The translations under genes were made by a program, and so were the position numbers. Positions 26,919 to 36,315 of a stretch of 56,525 nucleotides of DNA are shown one piece after another. The notes beneath the pieces are model-generated. The model did no database searches and was not told the DNA's origin. It saw only the letters and a list, made by a program, of their open reading frames with translations. The DNA lies in the NCBI GenBank assembly GCA_903927955.1, contig CAIYOW010000069.1:1-56525 (forward strand), read 5' to 3'. Source of the DNA: an uncultured Methylococcaceae bacterium (GTDB taxonomy: Bacteria > Pseudomonadota > Gammaproteobacteria > Methylococcales > Methylomonadaceae). The stretch's first letter is position 1, and each line of letters opens with the position of its first letter.

Positions 26919-27350
26919 ATGGCAATCGAACGTACTTTTTCTATCATTAAACCTGATGCCGTCGCCAAAAACGTTATCGGCGAAATTTACAGCCGTTTTG
27001 AAAAAAATGGCTTGCAAGTGGTTGCGGCAAAAATGTTGCATTTGACAAAAGCCCAAGCCGAAGGCTTTTATGCCGAACACAGCGAACGCGGATTTTTTAA
27101 TGATTTGGTGGCGTTCATGATCTCTGGCCCAGTCATCATGCAAGTGTTGGAAGGCGAAAACGCAGTATTGAAGCACCGCGAAATTATGGGTGCAACTAAC
27201 CCAAAAGAAGCCGCTGCTGGCACTATCCGCGCTGATTTTGCCGTCAGCATCGATGAAAATGCCGTACACGGCTCCGATGCATTAGCGACGGCTGAGCGTG
27301 AAATTGCTTATTTTTTCTCTGCTGAAGAAATCTGTGCCAGAACCCGTTAA
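26919..27350 (+). CDS. ndk: Nucleoside diphosphate kinase
   Basis: A 143-residue enzyme balancing NTP pools by phosphate transfer through His117 (in NAVHGSDA). The N-terminus [12 protein letters not shown] and [17 protein letters not shown] are invariant family segments. The length is exactly usual. Its 3' end overlaps the start of rlmN by 17 bp, the common gammaproteobacterial ndk-rlmN pair. Confidence 0.98.
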   Translation: MAIERTFSIIKPDAVAKNVIGEIYSRFEKNGLQVVAAKMLHLTKAQAEGFYAEHSERGFFNDLVAFMISGPVIMQVLEGENAVLKHREIMGATNPKEAAAGTIRADFAVSIDENAVHGSDALATAEREIAYFFSAEEICARTR

Positions 27351-28455
27351 GCCTAACGCCATTAACCTGCTGGACTTCGACAGAAAAGGCCTAGCGGCTT
27401 TTTTTGTCGGGATGGGCGAAAAGCCTTTCCGGGCCACGCAATTGCTGAAATGGATTTATCAGGAAGGTATCGAAGATTTCGATCTGATGACCAACCTCAG
27501 TAAACCGTTACGCGCTTATCTGAAGGAACATTGCTGTATTGCCACGCCAGAAATTGTGGTGGAGCAAATCGCCAGTGATGGCACACGCAAATGGGTGTTG
27601 CAAACTAGCTGCGGCAATCGTGTGGAAACGGTGTTTATCCCTGAAGAAAGCCGTGGCACTTTATGCGTGTCCTCGCAAATTGGCTGTGCGCTGGCCTGTA
27701 CGTTTTGCTCCACGGCCCAACAAGGTTTTAACCGCAATTTGACCACCGCTGAAATTATCGGGCAGGTTTATGCCGCGCAAAACCGCTTGGGCAAGGCGGG
27801 AAAGATTACTAATGTTGTCATGATGGGCATGGGTGAACCGTTGCTGAATTTTGATAATGTGGTGGCGGCTATGAACCTGATGATGGATGACTTCAGTTTT
27901 GGGCTGTCCAAACGGCGGGTCACCATCAGCACCTCAGGCGTAGTACCGGCCATGTATCGGTTGACTGAAGTCTGCGATGTCAGCCTTGCAGTTTCTTTAC
28001 ATGCGGTCACGGATGAACTGCGTGACGAATTGGTGCCCATCAACAAAAAATACCCCTTAAAAGAATTGATGGAAGCTTGCCGCGAGAACGCCAAATTGGC
28101 ACCGCGCCGCACTGTGACTTTTGAATATGTAATGCTAGATGGCATTAACGATTCCCTGACCGATGCACACGGCTTGGTCAAATTGCTGGAAACCGTACCG
28201 GCAAAAATTAATCTGATACCGTTCAACCCCTTCCCTAACTCGCCTTACCGTTGTTCCAGCAATAACCGCATCAACCAGTTTAAAACTTTATTGAATGATG
28301 CCGGTATTGTAACGACTGTACGCAAAACCCGGGGAGAAGATATTGACGCGGCTTGTGGGCAACTGGTAGGGCAAGTGCAAGACAAAAGCCGTAGGCATCT
28401 TAAATTACAATTACAAACACCAGAACAGAACGGGGCGGCACAACCATCCGCTTAA
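27334..28455 (+). CDS. rlmN: 23S rRNA/tRNA adenine-C2 methyltransferase RlmN
   Basis: A 373-residue radical SAM methylase for A2503 of 23S rRNA and A37 of some tRNAs. The [4Fe-4S] ligands are C118, C122 and C125 (CALACTFC). The methyl-carrying Cys is near the C-terminus in [11 protein letters not shown]. Other marks are [16 protein letters not shown] and [15 protein letters not shown]. The start is taken as GTG at 27334, overlapping ndk; a GTG at 27298 would add 12 poorly matching residues. hisS follows after 79 bp. Confidence 0.93.
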   Translation: MPEPVKPNAINLLDFDRKGLAAFFVGMGEKPFRATQLLKWIYQEGIEDFDLMTNLSKPLRAYLKEHCCIATPEIVVEQIASDGTRKWVLQTSCGNRVETVFIPEESRGTLCVSSQIGCALACTFCSTAQQGFNRNLTTAEIIGQVYAAQNRLGKAGKITNVVMMGMGEPLLNFDNVVAAMNLMMDDFSFGLSKRRVTISTSGVVPAMYRLTEVCDVSLAVSLHAVTDELRDELVPINKKYPLKELMEACRENAKLAPRRTVTFEYVMLDGINDSLTDAHGLVKLLETVPAKINLIPFNPFPNSPYRCSSNNRINQFKTLLNDAGIVTTVRKTRGEDIDAACGQLVGQVQDKSRRHLKLQLQTPEQNGAAQPSA

Positions 28456-28534
28456 TAGGCAAGTGCAAGCCTCTGCTGATGCCCAGAAGGCCAAGCCATT
28501 TGGCACGGCACTGCTTTAACATTGAATAAATTTT

Positions 28535-29821
28535 ATGGCCAATAACATTCAAGCAATTCGCGGGATGCACGATGTGCTGCCCGAGCAAACACCCTTATGG
28601 CAATATGCAGAACAGCTCATCCGTGAGGTGCTGGGCGGCTACGGTTATAGCGAAATCCGTATGCCTATTGTTGAAAAAACCGAATTGTTCAAACGCTCCA
28701 TTGGTGAAGTCACCGATATAGTTGAAAAAGAAATGTACACGTTCGAAGACCGCAATGGTGATTCATTGACCTTGCGGCCTGAAGGCACAGCCGGTTGTCT
28801 TAGGGCTTGCCTTGAACACGGCTTGCTGAACGGACAAGTGCACCGTCTTTGGTATTATGGCCCAATGTACCGGCATGAACGTCCGCAAAAAGGCCGTTAT
28901 CGCCAATTTATCCAGTTGGGCGTGGAAACTTACGGCATGGCTGGCCCTGATATTGATGCCGAATTGATCATACTGATGGACAGGCTATGGAAACGCCTTG
29001 GCATTCGCGATAAAGTGAGCTTGCAACTCAATTCGCTGGGCACCACGGCAGAACGGTTAATTTATCGCGAGCAGTTAGTGGTTTATTTTCAGGCGCATAT
29101 CAGTCAACTGGATGAAGACAGCCTGCGCCGTTTACAAACCAACCCATTACGCATTTTAGACACTAAAAATCCGGCAATGGCAGAACTGGTCGCCAACGCC
29201 CCTGCCTTGATGGATTATTTGGGCGAAGATAGCCGCCAGCATTTCCAAAGCATCACCGCCCAGCTTGACCGCTTGGGCACAGCGTATGCCATTAACCTGC
29301 GTTTGGTGCGGGGCTTGGATTATTACGGCAAAACAGTGTTTGAATGGGTGACTGACGAACTGGGTTCGCAAGGCACGGTCTGTGCCGGTGGACGTTATGA
29401 CGGACTGATCGAACAACTGGGGGGCAAAGCCAGCCACGCGGTCGGTTTTGCTATGGGCATTGAACGGCTATTGGCCTTGATGGAAACGGCAGGCAGTTAT
29501 CCGCTCGCCAAACCGGTTGACGTGTTCATGATTCGGGTGGGTGAAGCCGCTGAAGCGGCTGGGATGCTGTTTGCCGAACAACTTAGGGATGCCCTGCCCT
29601 CGCTAAAATTACAAGTCAATTGTGGCGGCGGTAGTTTTAAGAGCCAATTTAAAAAAGCTGACAAAAGCGGTGCTGATTTTGCGCTGATTTTAGGGGATGA
29701 CGAAGCCGAACAAGGCATTATTGGCTGTAAGCCATTGCGTACCGAATCGCCCCAGCAATCCTTTAACTTAAGCCAAACAATTGGGTTTTTAGGTGATTAT
29801 TTAAAAAATCGTGTGTACTAA
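28535..29821 (+). CDS. hisS: Histidyl-tRNA synthetase
   Basis: A 428-residue class II synthetase. Motif 2 is [22 protein letters not shown], the histidine-specific motif A is [15 protein letters not shown] and motif B is [14 protein letters not shown]. Motif 3 is [13 protein letters not shown]. The C-terminal anticodon-binding domain is at about 330-428. The N-terminus [14 protein letters not shown] is canonical. It is the first gene of hisS-yfgM-bamB-der. Confidence 0.98.
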   Translation: MANNIQAIRGMHDVLPEQTPLWQYAEQLIREVLGGYGYSEIRMPIVEKTELFKRSIGEVTDIVEKEMYTFEDRNGDSLTLRPEGTAGCLRACLEHGLLNGQVHRLWYYGPMYRHERPQKGRYRQFIQLGVETYGMAGPDIDAELIILMDRLWKRLGIRDKVSLQLNSLGTTAERLIYREQLVVYFQAHISQLDEDSLRRLQTNPLRILDTKNPAMAELVANAPALMDYLGEDSRQHFQSITAQLDRLGTAYAINLRLVRGLDYYGKTVFEWVTDELGSQGTVCAGGRYDGLIEQLGGKASHAVGFAMGIERLLALMETAGSYPLAKPVDVFMIRVGEAAEAAGMLFAEQLRDALPSLKLQVNCGGGSFKSQFKKADKSGADFALILGDDEAEQGIIGCKPLRTESPQQSFNLSQTIGFLGDYLKNRVY

Positions 29822-29895
29822 AGGCACTGCCTTACACCGATGCCAGACAGATAATGCCACATCAATGTATTTAGCCAACAAACAAGAGAAATAGC

Positions 29896-30543
29896 GTGGA
29901 AATTTACGAAACCGAAGAAGAACAACTTGAAGCCTTAAAACGCTGGTGGAAAAATAATGGCACCGCCTCCATCGTCGGCTTTGTGCTGGGCATCGCCATT
30001 ATTCTAGGCAACAATTATTGGCAGGCCTACCAAAAAGAGCAATTGCAACTGGCATCCAACCTTTATGTTGATCTCAGTAAAGCGGTGGCGGCTAACAATA
30101 AGGACAGTGTTGAAAAATTGGCCGCACGTTTGCAAGCCGAATTTGCCGACACCCATTACGCTGCCTACGGTGAGTTGATGCTGGCAAAATTTAAAGTGGA
30201 TCAAAGCGACAAGGCAGCCGCCAAGAAAATCCTGGAACACCTGACCAGCTTGGCTGACAAGGAAATAAGCAATATCGCCACCATCCGGCTCGTGCGCCTA
30301 ATGATGACTGACAAAGAATTCGAACAAGGGCTTAAACGGGTCAACAATGTCGATCCTGCCAGCAGCAGCCATTTCGCCAATGAATACGATGAACTGGTGG
30401 GTGACTTATATAGCGCCCTTAACCGCCCTGAGCAGGCGCGGACATCTTATTTGAAAGCCCAGCAAAATGGCCACCAATCGCCTTTGCTGCAAACCAAAAT
30501 AGACGACCTGACCCCGCCTGAAAAAACCGGCCCTAAAAAATAA
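29896..30543 (+). CDS. yfgM: YfgM-type SecYEG ancillary subunit
   Basis: A 215-residue bitopic protein. The cytoplasmic ETEEEQLEALKRWWKNNG is followed by one TM helix (about 23-43), then a periplasmic TPR-like domain (about 50-205). YfgM binds the SecYEG translocon and periplasmic chaperones such as PpiD. It starts with GTG at 29896, preceded by AAGAGAAA. Its stop overlaps the bamB ATG by one base. Confidence 0.9.
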   Translation: MEIYETEEEQLEALKRWWKNNGTASIVGFVLGIAIILGNNYWQAYQKEQLQLASNLYVDLSKAVAANNKDSVEKLAARLQAEFADTHYAAYGELMLAKFKVDQSDKAAAKKILEHLTSLADKEISNIATIRLVRLMMTDKEFEQGLKRVNNVDPASSSHFANEYDELVGDLYSALNRPEQARTSYLKAQQNGHQSPLLQTKIDDLTPPEKTGPKK

Positions 30544-31736
30544 TGCGCACACTCATTGCACTTATGCTGACCTGGGCATTAGCAGGTTGTGCCGCCGTGG
30601 ACACTGTTGGCGAGACTTTTTCCGGCATATCCGATTATTTCAGCGGTGGCGAAGACAATGCCGAGCCTCCCAAAGCTTTAGTGGAATACCCCCCCGAGCT
30701 TAAAATTGAAGCCGTGTGGAAAGAATCCGTAGGCGTAGGTGCTGAAGACCTAAACTTAAAGCTTGTCCCTGCACTCATTAGCGGCAGGATAGTCGCCGCT
30801 GACCATAAGGGCTTGGTAGAAGCCCACGATGCCGCCACTGGTAAATTATTATGGGAAAAGGAAACAGACGCGCATTTGTCCGGCGGGCCAGGCGCCACTA
30901 ACGGCACGGTCGTGCTGGGCAGCAGTGATGCCGAAGTGTTTGCATTGAACATTGACAACGGCACGCAATTATGGAAAACAGCCGTAACCAGCGAAGTGCT
31001 GGCCTGTCCGGTCATTGCTGATAACGTAGTGATTGTACGCACCACTGATGGCGCAATGACGGCTTTGAATGAAAAAACCGGTGCCAAATTATGGAGCTAC
31101 GAAGTCAATGTGCCTGCCCTGAGCATTCGCGGCACTGGCGCACCGGTCATCGTTGAAAAAAACCTGATCAGCGGCAATGATAACGGCAAGCTGATCGCCT
31201 TGCGCTTGGATAATGGCAAATTTGTTTGGGAAGCCAGCGTTGCCGTGCCGCAAGGACGTTCCGAAGTGGAACGGCTGGTCGATTTGGATGTGGACTTGCT
31301 GGAAGCGACAGGTGTGATTTATGTCAGCAGTTATCGGGGCGGTGCCAGTGCGGTATCGGCGCAGGATGGCGAAGTGTTGTGGCGTAATGAAAACATCAAC
31401 TCGTATACGGGCTTGTCCGCTGATTGGCGCAACCTTTACCTGTCCGATGCACAGGGCGATGTGTATCAACTTGACAAACGCAGTGGTGCATCATTATGGA
31501 AGCAAAGCGATTTGCATAACCGCCGTTTAAGCGCACCTGCCGTCTACGATAATTATGTGGTGGTCGGCGATTTTGAAGGCTATGTGCATTGGCTGTCGGT
31601 CAGCGATGGCAGACAAATGGCCCGCTTTAAAGTGACCGATAGCCCCATTGACACCAAACCGTTAGTCGTTAGCGACACTGTGTATGTATACGCAAAAGAC
31701 GGCACCCTCACCGCATTAAAAGCCCGTTTCCCTTAA
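30543..31736 (+). CDS. bamB: Outer-membrane assembly lipoprotein BamB
   Basis: A 397-residue beta-propeller lipoprotein of the BAM complex that assembles outer-membrane barrels. The signal peptide ends in LAGCAA (lipobox Cys about residue 16). The PQQ-type blade repeats (DAATGKLLWEKE, NIDNGTQLWKTAV, NEKTGAKLWSYEV, DKRSGASLWKQS) match the eight-bladed propeller. It is one base overlapped with yfgM and 9 bp before der. Confidence 0.96.
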   Translation: MRTLIALMLTWALAGCAAVDTVGETFSGISDYFSGGEDNAEPPKALVEYPPELKIEAVWKESVGVGAEDLNLKLVPALISGRIVAADHKGLVEAHDAATGKLLWEKETDAHLSGGPGATNGTVVLGSSDAEVFALNIDNGTQLWKTAVTSEVLACPVIADNVVIVRTTDGAMTALNEKTGAKLWSYEVNVPALSIRGTGAPVIVEKNLISGNDNGKLIALRLDNGKFVWEASVAVPQGRSEVERLVDLDVDLLEATGVIYVSSYRGGASAVSAQDGEVLWRNENINSYTGLSADWRNLYLSDAQGDVYQLDKRSGASLWKQSDLHNRRLSAPAVYDNYVVVGDFEGYVHWLSVSDGRQMARFKVTDSPIDTKPLVVSDTVYVYAKDGTLTALKARFP

Positions 31737-31745
31737 AGAGAGCCT

Positions 31746-33137
31746 ATGTTACCCGTAATTGCCCTGGTCGGGCGTCCGAATGTCGGCAAATCCACCTTGT
31801 TTAATTTCCTGACCCGCAGCCGTGAAGCACTGGTTGCCGATTTGCCCGGACTCACCCGCGACCGCCAATACGGACGCGTCAAAATTGGTAAAATACCTTA
31901 TATCGTGGTCGATACTGGCGGTATTGCCGATAATGCCGAGGGCATTGAAGGGGTATCCAAAAAACAAGTGGAAAAGGCACTGGAAGAGGCTGATGTCATT
32001 TGCTTTATGGTCGATGCCCGTGAAGGCTTAAGCACTTCTGACTATGTTATAGCGGAAAACTTACGAAAACTGGCCAAACCGGTGATCTTAATCACCAATA
32101 AAGTCGATGGTCTTGATGCCAACTTTGCCGCCAATGATTTTTATGCCCTGGCTTTAGGCGAACCCGTACAAGTCGCCGCTTCGCACGGACGTGGCGTACC
32201 TGAGCTACTGGAGCGTGTGGCGGAACTGTTGCCATCGGTCATGATACCAGAGCCTGATAACAGCAAAGGCATCGCCATTGCCGTTGTCGGTAGACCCAAT
32301 GTGGGCAAGTCAACCTTAGTGAACCGGCTATTGGGCGAAGAGCGTGTGATTGTATTCGACCAACCGGGCACGACCCGTGACAGCATTTATATTCCGTTTG
32401 AGCGCAATGGCAAGCAATTCACGCTGATTGATACCGCCGGGATGCGCCGCCGCTCAAAAATTGCCGAAACCATCGAAAAATTCAGCGTCATCAAGTCCAT
32501 GCAGGCCATTGACAAAGCCCAAGTGGTGATTTACCTGATTGATGCCAGCGAAGGCGTGACCGACCAAGATGCCCACTTGCTAGGACAAGTCTTGGAAGCG
32601 GGACGGGCTTTGATTATTGGCCTGAACAAATGGGACGGCTTGGATACCTCGCAACGCGAAACGGTCAAACGGCAACTGGAAGTCAAACTGTCGTTTTTGG
32701 AATTCGCCGAGAAACACCCCATTTCTGCCTTGCACGGCAGCGGTGTCGGCAAGTTGTTCGATGTGGTGCACAAACTGTACGAATCGGCTATGGTCAACAT
32801 GTCCACGCCTATTTTGACACGCATCTTAAAAGAAGCCACCGATGCCCATCAGCCGCCCTTAGTCAATAACCGCCGTATCAAACTCAAATATGCCCACCAG
32901 GGCGGCCGTAATCCGCCTGTGATCGTTATCCACGGCGTGCAAACGGATGCCTTGGCGTTGTCCTACAAACGTTATTTGATGAACTATTTCCGCGAAAAAC
33001 TGAAATTGTCCGGCACACCTATCCGCTTGGAGTTTAAATCGCCTGTCAACCCGTTTCAGGGGCAAAAAAACAAACTGACCGATTGGCAAGTGAAAAAGCG
33101 CGAACGTTTGATGAAACGCATCAAAGACAAAAAATAG
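31746..33137 (+). CDS. der: Ribosome biogenesis GTPase Der (EngA)
   Basis: A 463-residue double-GTPase needed for 50S subunit maturation. Two G domains are present: [12 protein letters not shown] with DTGGI and NKVD (about 8-170), and [12 protein letters not shown] with DTAGM and NKWD (about 180-350). A C-terminal KH-like domain follows (about 355-440), and the protein has a basic tail. The length is typical. Confidence 0.98.
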   Translation: MLPVIALVGRPNVGKSTLFNFLTRSREALVADLPGLTRDRQYGRVKIGKIPYIVVDTGGIADNAEGIEGVSKKQVEKALEEADVICFMVDAREGLSTSDYVIAENLRKLAKPVILITNKVDGLDANFAANDFYALALGEPVQVAASHGRGVPELLERVAELLPSVMIPEPDNSKGIAIAVVGRPNVGKSTLVNRLLGEERVIVFDQPGTTRDSIYIPFERNGKQFTLIDTAGMRRRSKIAETIEKFSVIKSMQAIDKAQVVIYLIDASEGVTDQDAHLLGQVLEAGRALIIGLNKWDGLDTSQRETVKRQLEVKLSFLEFAEKHPISALHGSGVGKLFDVVHKLYESAMVNMSTPILTRILKEATDAHQPPLVNNRRIKLKYAHQGGRNPPVIVIHGVQTDALALSYKRYLMNYFREKLKLSGTPIRLEFKSPVNPFQGQKNKLTDWQVKKRERLMKRIKDKK

Positions 33138-33180
33138 CCCTTAGTGTGGGGCATAACAGCAATAAAAAACATCGCTTTAA

Positions 33181-33705
33181 ATGGCAATTATCACCTTCCA
33201 AGGCCACCCCGTGCAAACCAGTGGCGACTTGCCTGCTATTGGCACTAAAGCCCCAGATTTTAAGCTAGTTGGCAGCAAACTGACGGATATAAGCCTAGCC
33301 GATTATGCGGGCAAAAAAAAGCTGCTCAGCATCGTGACAAGCTTGGACAGCCCCACCTGTGCAGCCTCTGCGCTGCGCTTCAACGAAAAAGCCGCGCAAC
33401 TGCCCAATACCGTAGTGTTGGTCATTTCCGCCGATTTGCCGTTTGCCCAATGCCGCTTTTGCAGCCACGAAGGCATCCAGCACATTACCACCTTATCTTC
33501 GTTCCGCTCCCGCTTTGCTGAAGATTATGGTGTCGGCTTACAAGATGGCCTGTTGGCAGGGCTAACTGCACGGGCGATTGTCATCTTGGATGAAAACGAC
33601 CAGGTGCTGTACACCGAACTGGTTGGCGAATTGGCTGATGAGCCTGATTATGAAAGTGCTTTGGGGGGTTGTCGTGAAGCATCAATTAATGCATCATTCA
33701 TTTAA
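33181..33705 (+). CDS. tpx: Thiol peroxidase Tpx with aberrant C-terminus
   Basis: A 174-residue atypical 2-Cys peroxiredoxin that reduces lipid and other peroxides using thioredoxin. The peroxidatic Cys lies in SLDSPTCAAS (usually S/TPVC), and the resolving Cys in FAQCRFC. Residues 1-161 follow the family to YESAL. The last 13 residues (GGCREASINASFI) are unlike the family. They begin at a run of six G (33663-33668). One extra G would give ALGGLS and a stop, a 165-residue protein of normal length. So the tail is probably a frameshift product, real or sequencing-derived. The active site is intact. Confidence 0.92.
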   Translation: MAIITFQGHPVQTSGDLPAIGTKAPDFKLVGSKLTDISLADYAGKKKLLSIVTSLDSPTCAASALRFNEKAAQLPNTVVLVISADLPFAQCRFCSHEGIQHITTLSSFRSRFAEDYGVGLQDGLLAGLTARAIVILDENDQVLYTELVGELADEPDYESALGGCREASINASFI

Positions 33706-33727
33706 ATTACACTCATTAGGAAGCAAA

Positions 33728-34435
33728 ATGGCAAAACTCAGCTTTATATCAGATGCAGACCTAATGATTACAGTGCAACACTTGCTCAGTATCGCTGCCA
33801 AAGCACGCCAAAAAGCCGATAAGGATTTTGAGCGGAACGTCATTGATCCTTTTGCAGTGCTATTTGAAATGTCCGGCTTCGAAACGGACAGTGCAACCTG
33901 GTTAGCAGGAGAAAAAAATCGACAAGCCCAAAAATCACTTCAGAATCATGTAGGCACTTTTCATCAATCAATTTTAGGACTGGTACAAGGATGGCAAAAC
34001 TTAGGTACAGGTCGTGTAGTTGATGTCATTAACAAAGAACAAAGAATCATTGCCGAAGTTAAGAACAAACACAATACGGTCAAAGGCTCGGATAAAGTGA
34101 AGGTTTACGACATATTGGAATCTTTGGTGATGCCTAAAGGTCAGCAATACAAAGACTTTACAGCCTACTATGTTGAAATTATACCTAAATCGGGAATGAG
34201 GTATGACAAACCTTTCACGCCTTCAGACAGTGCTAAAGGCCAAGTTCGTCGAGACAATCCACTTATCAGGCAGATTGATGGTTACAGTTTTTACTCATTG
34301 GCAACTGGAGAACCCAATGCATTGGAACAATTATTCGATGTATTGCCCGAAGTAATTGAATCGTGTTCCAATTACCATTTTAATGATATGGTATTTGCAA
34401 AGGATTTTTTTGATAAAGCATTTTTTTCATCATAA
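33728..34435 (+). CDS. Eco47II-family type II restriction endonuclease
   Basis: A 235-residue protein resembling the Eco47II/Sau96I-type endonucleases that cut GGNCC. A PD-(D/E)xK-type site is visible as D99 and E110-x-K112 (VVDVINKEQRIIAEVKNK). N-terminal DFERNVIDPFAVLFEMS and the AYYVEIIPKSG strand agree with the family. The ATG at 33728 has AGGAAG just upstream; the frame runs further back into tpx but is unrelated. It begins 22 bp after tpx and opens the restriction island. The family call comes from recognition; the GGNCC specificity is inferred from it. Confidence 0.8.
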   Translation: MAKLSFISDADLMITVQHLLSIAAKARQKADKDFERNVIDPFAVLFEMSGFETDSATWLAGEKNRQAQKSLQNHVGTFHQSILGLVQGWQNLGTGRVVDVINKEQRIIAEVKNKHNTVKGSDKVKVYDILESLVMPKGQQYKDFTAYYVEIIPKSGMRYDKPFTPSDSAKGQVRRDNPLIRQIDGYSFYSLATGEPNALEQLFDVLPEVIESCSNYHFNDMVFAKDFFDKAFFSS

Positions 34436-34894
34436 ACAGCTAAATTCATCAAAAACAGGCATTTCAAAATACTCCGTACTGCCACTTAACCATGCCTGTA
34501 AGTGTTGCAGCGTAGCCTCCCGGCATTTTTTCTTTAGGCCGCATTCCCAAACAATCGCCGCCCGCCAACCTAGCGTTTTTAGCTGGTATAGCACTTTTTG
34601 GTCACGCGCCACATTACGGGCAAATTTATCTTGCCAAAAATCCGTATGGGTCTTGGGCAAATGGGCAGCCGCACAACCTTCATGCTGATGCCAAAAGCAG
34701 CCATTAATAAAAATGACTGCGTGATATTTCTTCAACACCAAATCTGGTGAACCCGGCAGTTTTTTATTATGCAGCCTAAAACGAAAGCCTTGATGGTGCA
34801 GTGCCGACCGCACCCATTTTTCTGGACGGGTATTTTTACTGCGAATGGCGGCCATCGTTCTTGAACGGGCTGCTGAGTCGATGCGATCAGCCAT
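34430..34894 (-). CDS. vsr: Very short patch repair endonuclease Vsr
   Basis: A 154-residue nicking enzyme that acts 5' of T in T:G mismatches arising when 5-methylcytosine deaminates. Family marks are RSRTMAAIRSKNTRPEKWVRSALH, PGSPDLVLKKYHAVIFINGCFWHQHEGC (catalytic Asp, His and zinc Cys) and KFARNVARDQKV. The ATG at 34894 matches the usual start; another lies 12 bases upstream. It converges with the Eco47II-like gene, overlapping its end by 6 bp, and diverges from the HTH-methyltransferase gene. It presumably protects sites methylated by the island's C5-methylases. Confidence 0.93.
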   Translation of the reverse strand: MADRIDSAARSRTMAAIRSKNTRPEKWVRSALHHQGFRFRLHNKKLPGSPDLVLKKYHAVIFINGCFWHQHEGCAAAHLPKTHTDFWQDKFARNVARDQKVLYQLKTLGWRAAIVWECGLKKKCREATLQHLQAWLSGSTEYFEMPVFDEFSCL

Positions 34895-34917
34895 TACACT
34901 GGGCAATCAAATGGCTA

Positions 34918-34940
34918 AAACAACGTTGTTTGTTTATAAT
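34918..34940 (+). promoter_or_regulatory. Palindromic operator and -10 box of the methylase gene
   Basis: A perfect 14-bp palindrome, AAACAACGTTGTTT (34918-34931), ends three bases before a consensus TATAAT (34935-34940). It occupies the -35/-10 spacer of a promoter whose -35 is weak. The methylase start is 34 bases further on, with AAGG at 34964-34967. The position is typical of a repressor site or a MerR-type activator site. The natural candidate ligand is the HTH head of the methylase itself. Confidence 0.55.
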
Positions 34941-34973
34941 GATAACCATGTATAAGCTTGTTTAAGGTTGGTT

Positions 34974-36221
34974 ATGTATTCTGTTGCTCAAGTTGCCGAT
35001 ATGCTGGGCGTTTCAAAAGAGACTTTACGCCGCTGGGACAATAGCGGCAAGCTCCAGTCCCTCAGGCATCCCATCAATAATTATCGGTTTTATAACAAAG
35101 AGCAACTGCGCCAATTCGAAGTACTGAATTTTATTTTTAATGATAGCGCGCGACCCGACATCAAACCCGATCGCGCTTATAAAACCATCGAGCTGTTCGC
35201 TGGGGCTGGCGGTTTAGCCATCGGGCTAGAGCAAGCAGGCCTGGATACCGTCTTATTGAATGAACTGGATAAGAATGCCTGCGCCACGCTCAGTACTAAC
35301 CGTCCGCACTGGCATGTTAGCTGCGGCGACATTGCCCTGTTGGACTTCACGCCCTATAAAAATCAAGTCGATGTGGTCACAGGCGGCTTCCCTTGCCAAG
35401 CATTCAGCTATGCGGGCAAAAAAATGGGCTTCGATGATGCACGGGGCACTCTATTTTATCAGTTTGCCCGTGCCGTTAAAGAAACCAACCCTACGCTTTT
35501 TATGGCGGAGAATGTGCGGGGCTTACAAAGCCATGACCAAGGCAGAACCTTGGCCAATATCCGCTCGGTGATTGACGAGTTGGGTTATGCTTTGCTGGAA
35601 CCGCATGTGATGAAAGCGCTTTTTTACCGTGTCCCGCAAAAGCGTGAACGTCTTTTGCTGGTCGGTATCCGTAAAGATTTACTGGGGTTGGCTGAATTCC
35701 ACTGGCCCCGCCCGTACCAAAAAATCTATACCCTTAAAGATGCATTGAAAGCGGGTGATTTGTTTACTTGCAATGTGCCTTTCTCTGAAGGGCAAACCTA
35801 TCCCAGCAAAAAAGCAGCTATTATGGCGCAAGTGCCTCCAGGTGGTTATTGGCGTGACCTGCCGGAAGCTGTGCAAAAAGACTATATGCTGAAAAGTTAT
35901 TATCTGGGCGGCGGCAAGACGGGCATGGCGCGGCGGATGCATTGGGATGAGCCGTGCCTGACCCTGACGTGTGCGCCTGCACAAAAGCAGACAGAGCGTT
36001 GCCACCCCGAAGCCACTCGGCCTTTTACGGTACGGGAATACGCCCGCATCCAAACCTTTCCGGATACTTGGCAATTTAAAGGCCCGCTAACCTCCCAATA
36101 TAAACAAATTGGCAATGCTGTGCCGGTTAATATGGCTTATGAGCTGGGTTTGTCGGTGGTGGATTTTCTCAACCGGCTTTATGCAAAAAAGGCTATCGAG
36201 CCCGCTAATGTATCCCATTAG
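34974..36221 (+). CDS. DNA C5-cytosine methyltransferase with MerR-like HTH head
   Basis: A 415-residue fusion. Residues 1-50 are a MerR/excisionase-type winged helix (YSVAQVADMLGVSKETLRRWDNSGKL, then HPINNYRFYNKEQL). Residues about 65-405 are an m5C methylase with motif I FAGAGGLAIGLEQAG, motif IV GGFPCQAFS (catalytic C141), motif VI MAENVRG, motif VIII PQKRERLLLVGIR and motif X IGNAVPVNMAYELG. It resembles M.Eco47II (GGNCC), fitting the nearby Eco47II-like nuclease. The head probably represses or tunes the system's own promoter. Start ATG 34974; a TTG six bases earlier is less likely. Confidence 0.88.
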   Translation: MYSVAQVADMLGVSKETLRRWDNSGKLQSLRHPINNYRFYNKEQLRQFEVLNFIFNDSARPDIKPDRAYKTIELFAGAGGLAIGLEQAGLDTVLLNELDKNACATLSTNRPHWHVSCGDIALLDFTPYKNQVDVVTGGFPCQAFSYAGKKMGFDDARGTLFYQFARAVKETNPTLFMAENVRGLQSHDQGRTLANIRSVIDELGYALLEPHVMKALFYRVPQKRERLLLVGIRKDLLGLAEFHWPRPYQKIYTLKDALKAGDLFTCNVPFSEGQTYPSKKAAIMAQVPPGGYWRDLPEAVQKDYMLKSYYLGGGKTGMARRMHWDEPCLTLTCAPAQKQTERCHPEATRPFTVREYARIQTFPDTWQFKGPLTSQYKQIGNAVPVNMAYELGLSVVDFLNRLYAKKAIEPANVSH

Positions 36222-36315
36222 CCAGTGTGGCAAATGAAGGGGGTAAAACTGATGACTCCCAATACACCTAGCACGCTTATGTTTAAACAAGAAAATGTAA
36301 CCCATTTACAGTTAA

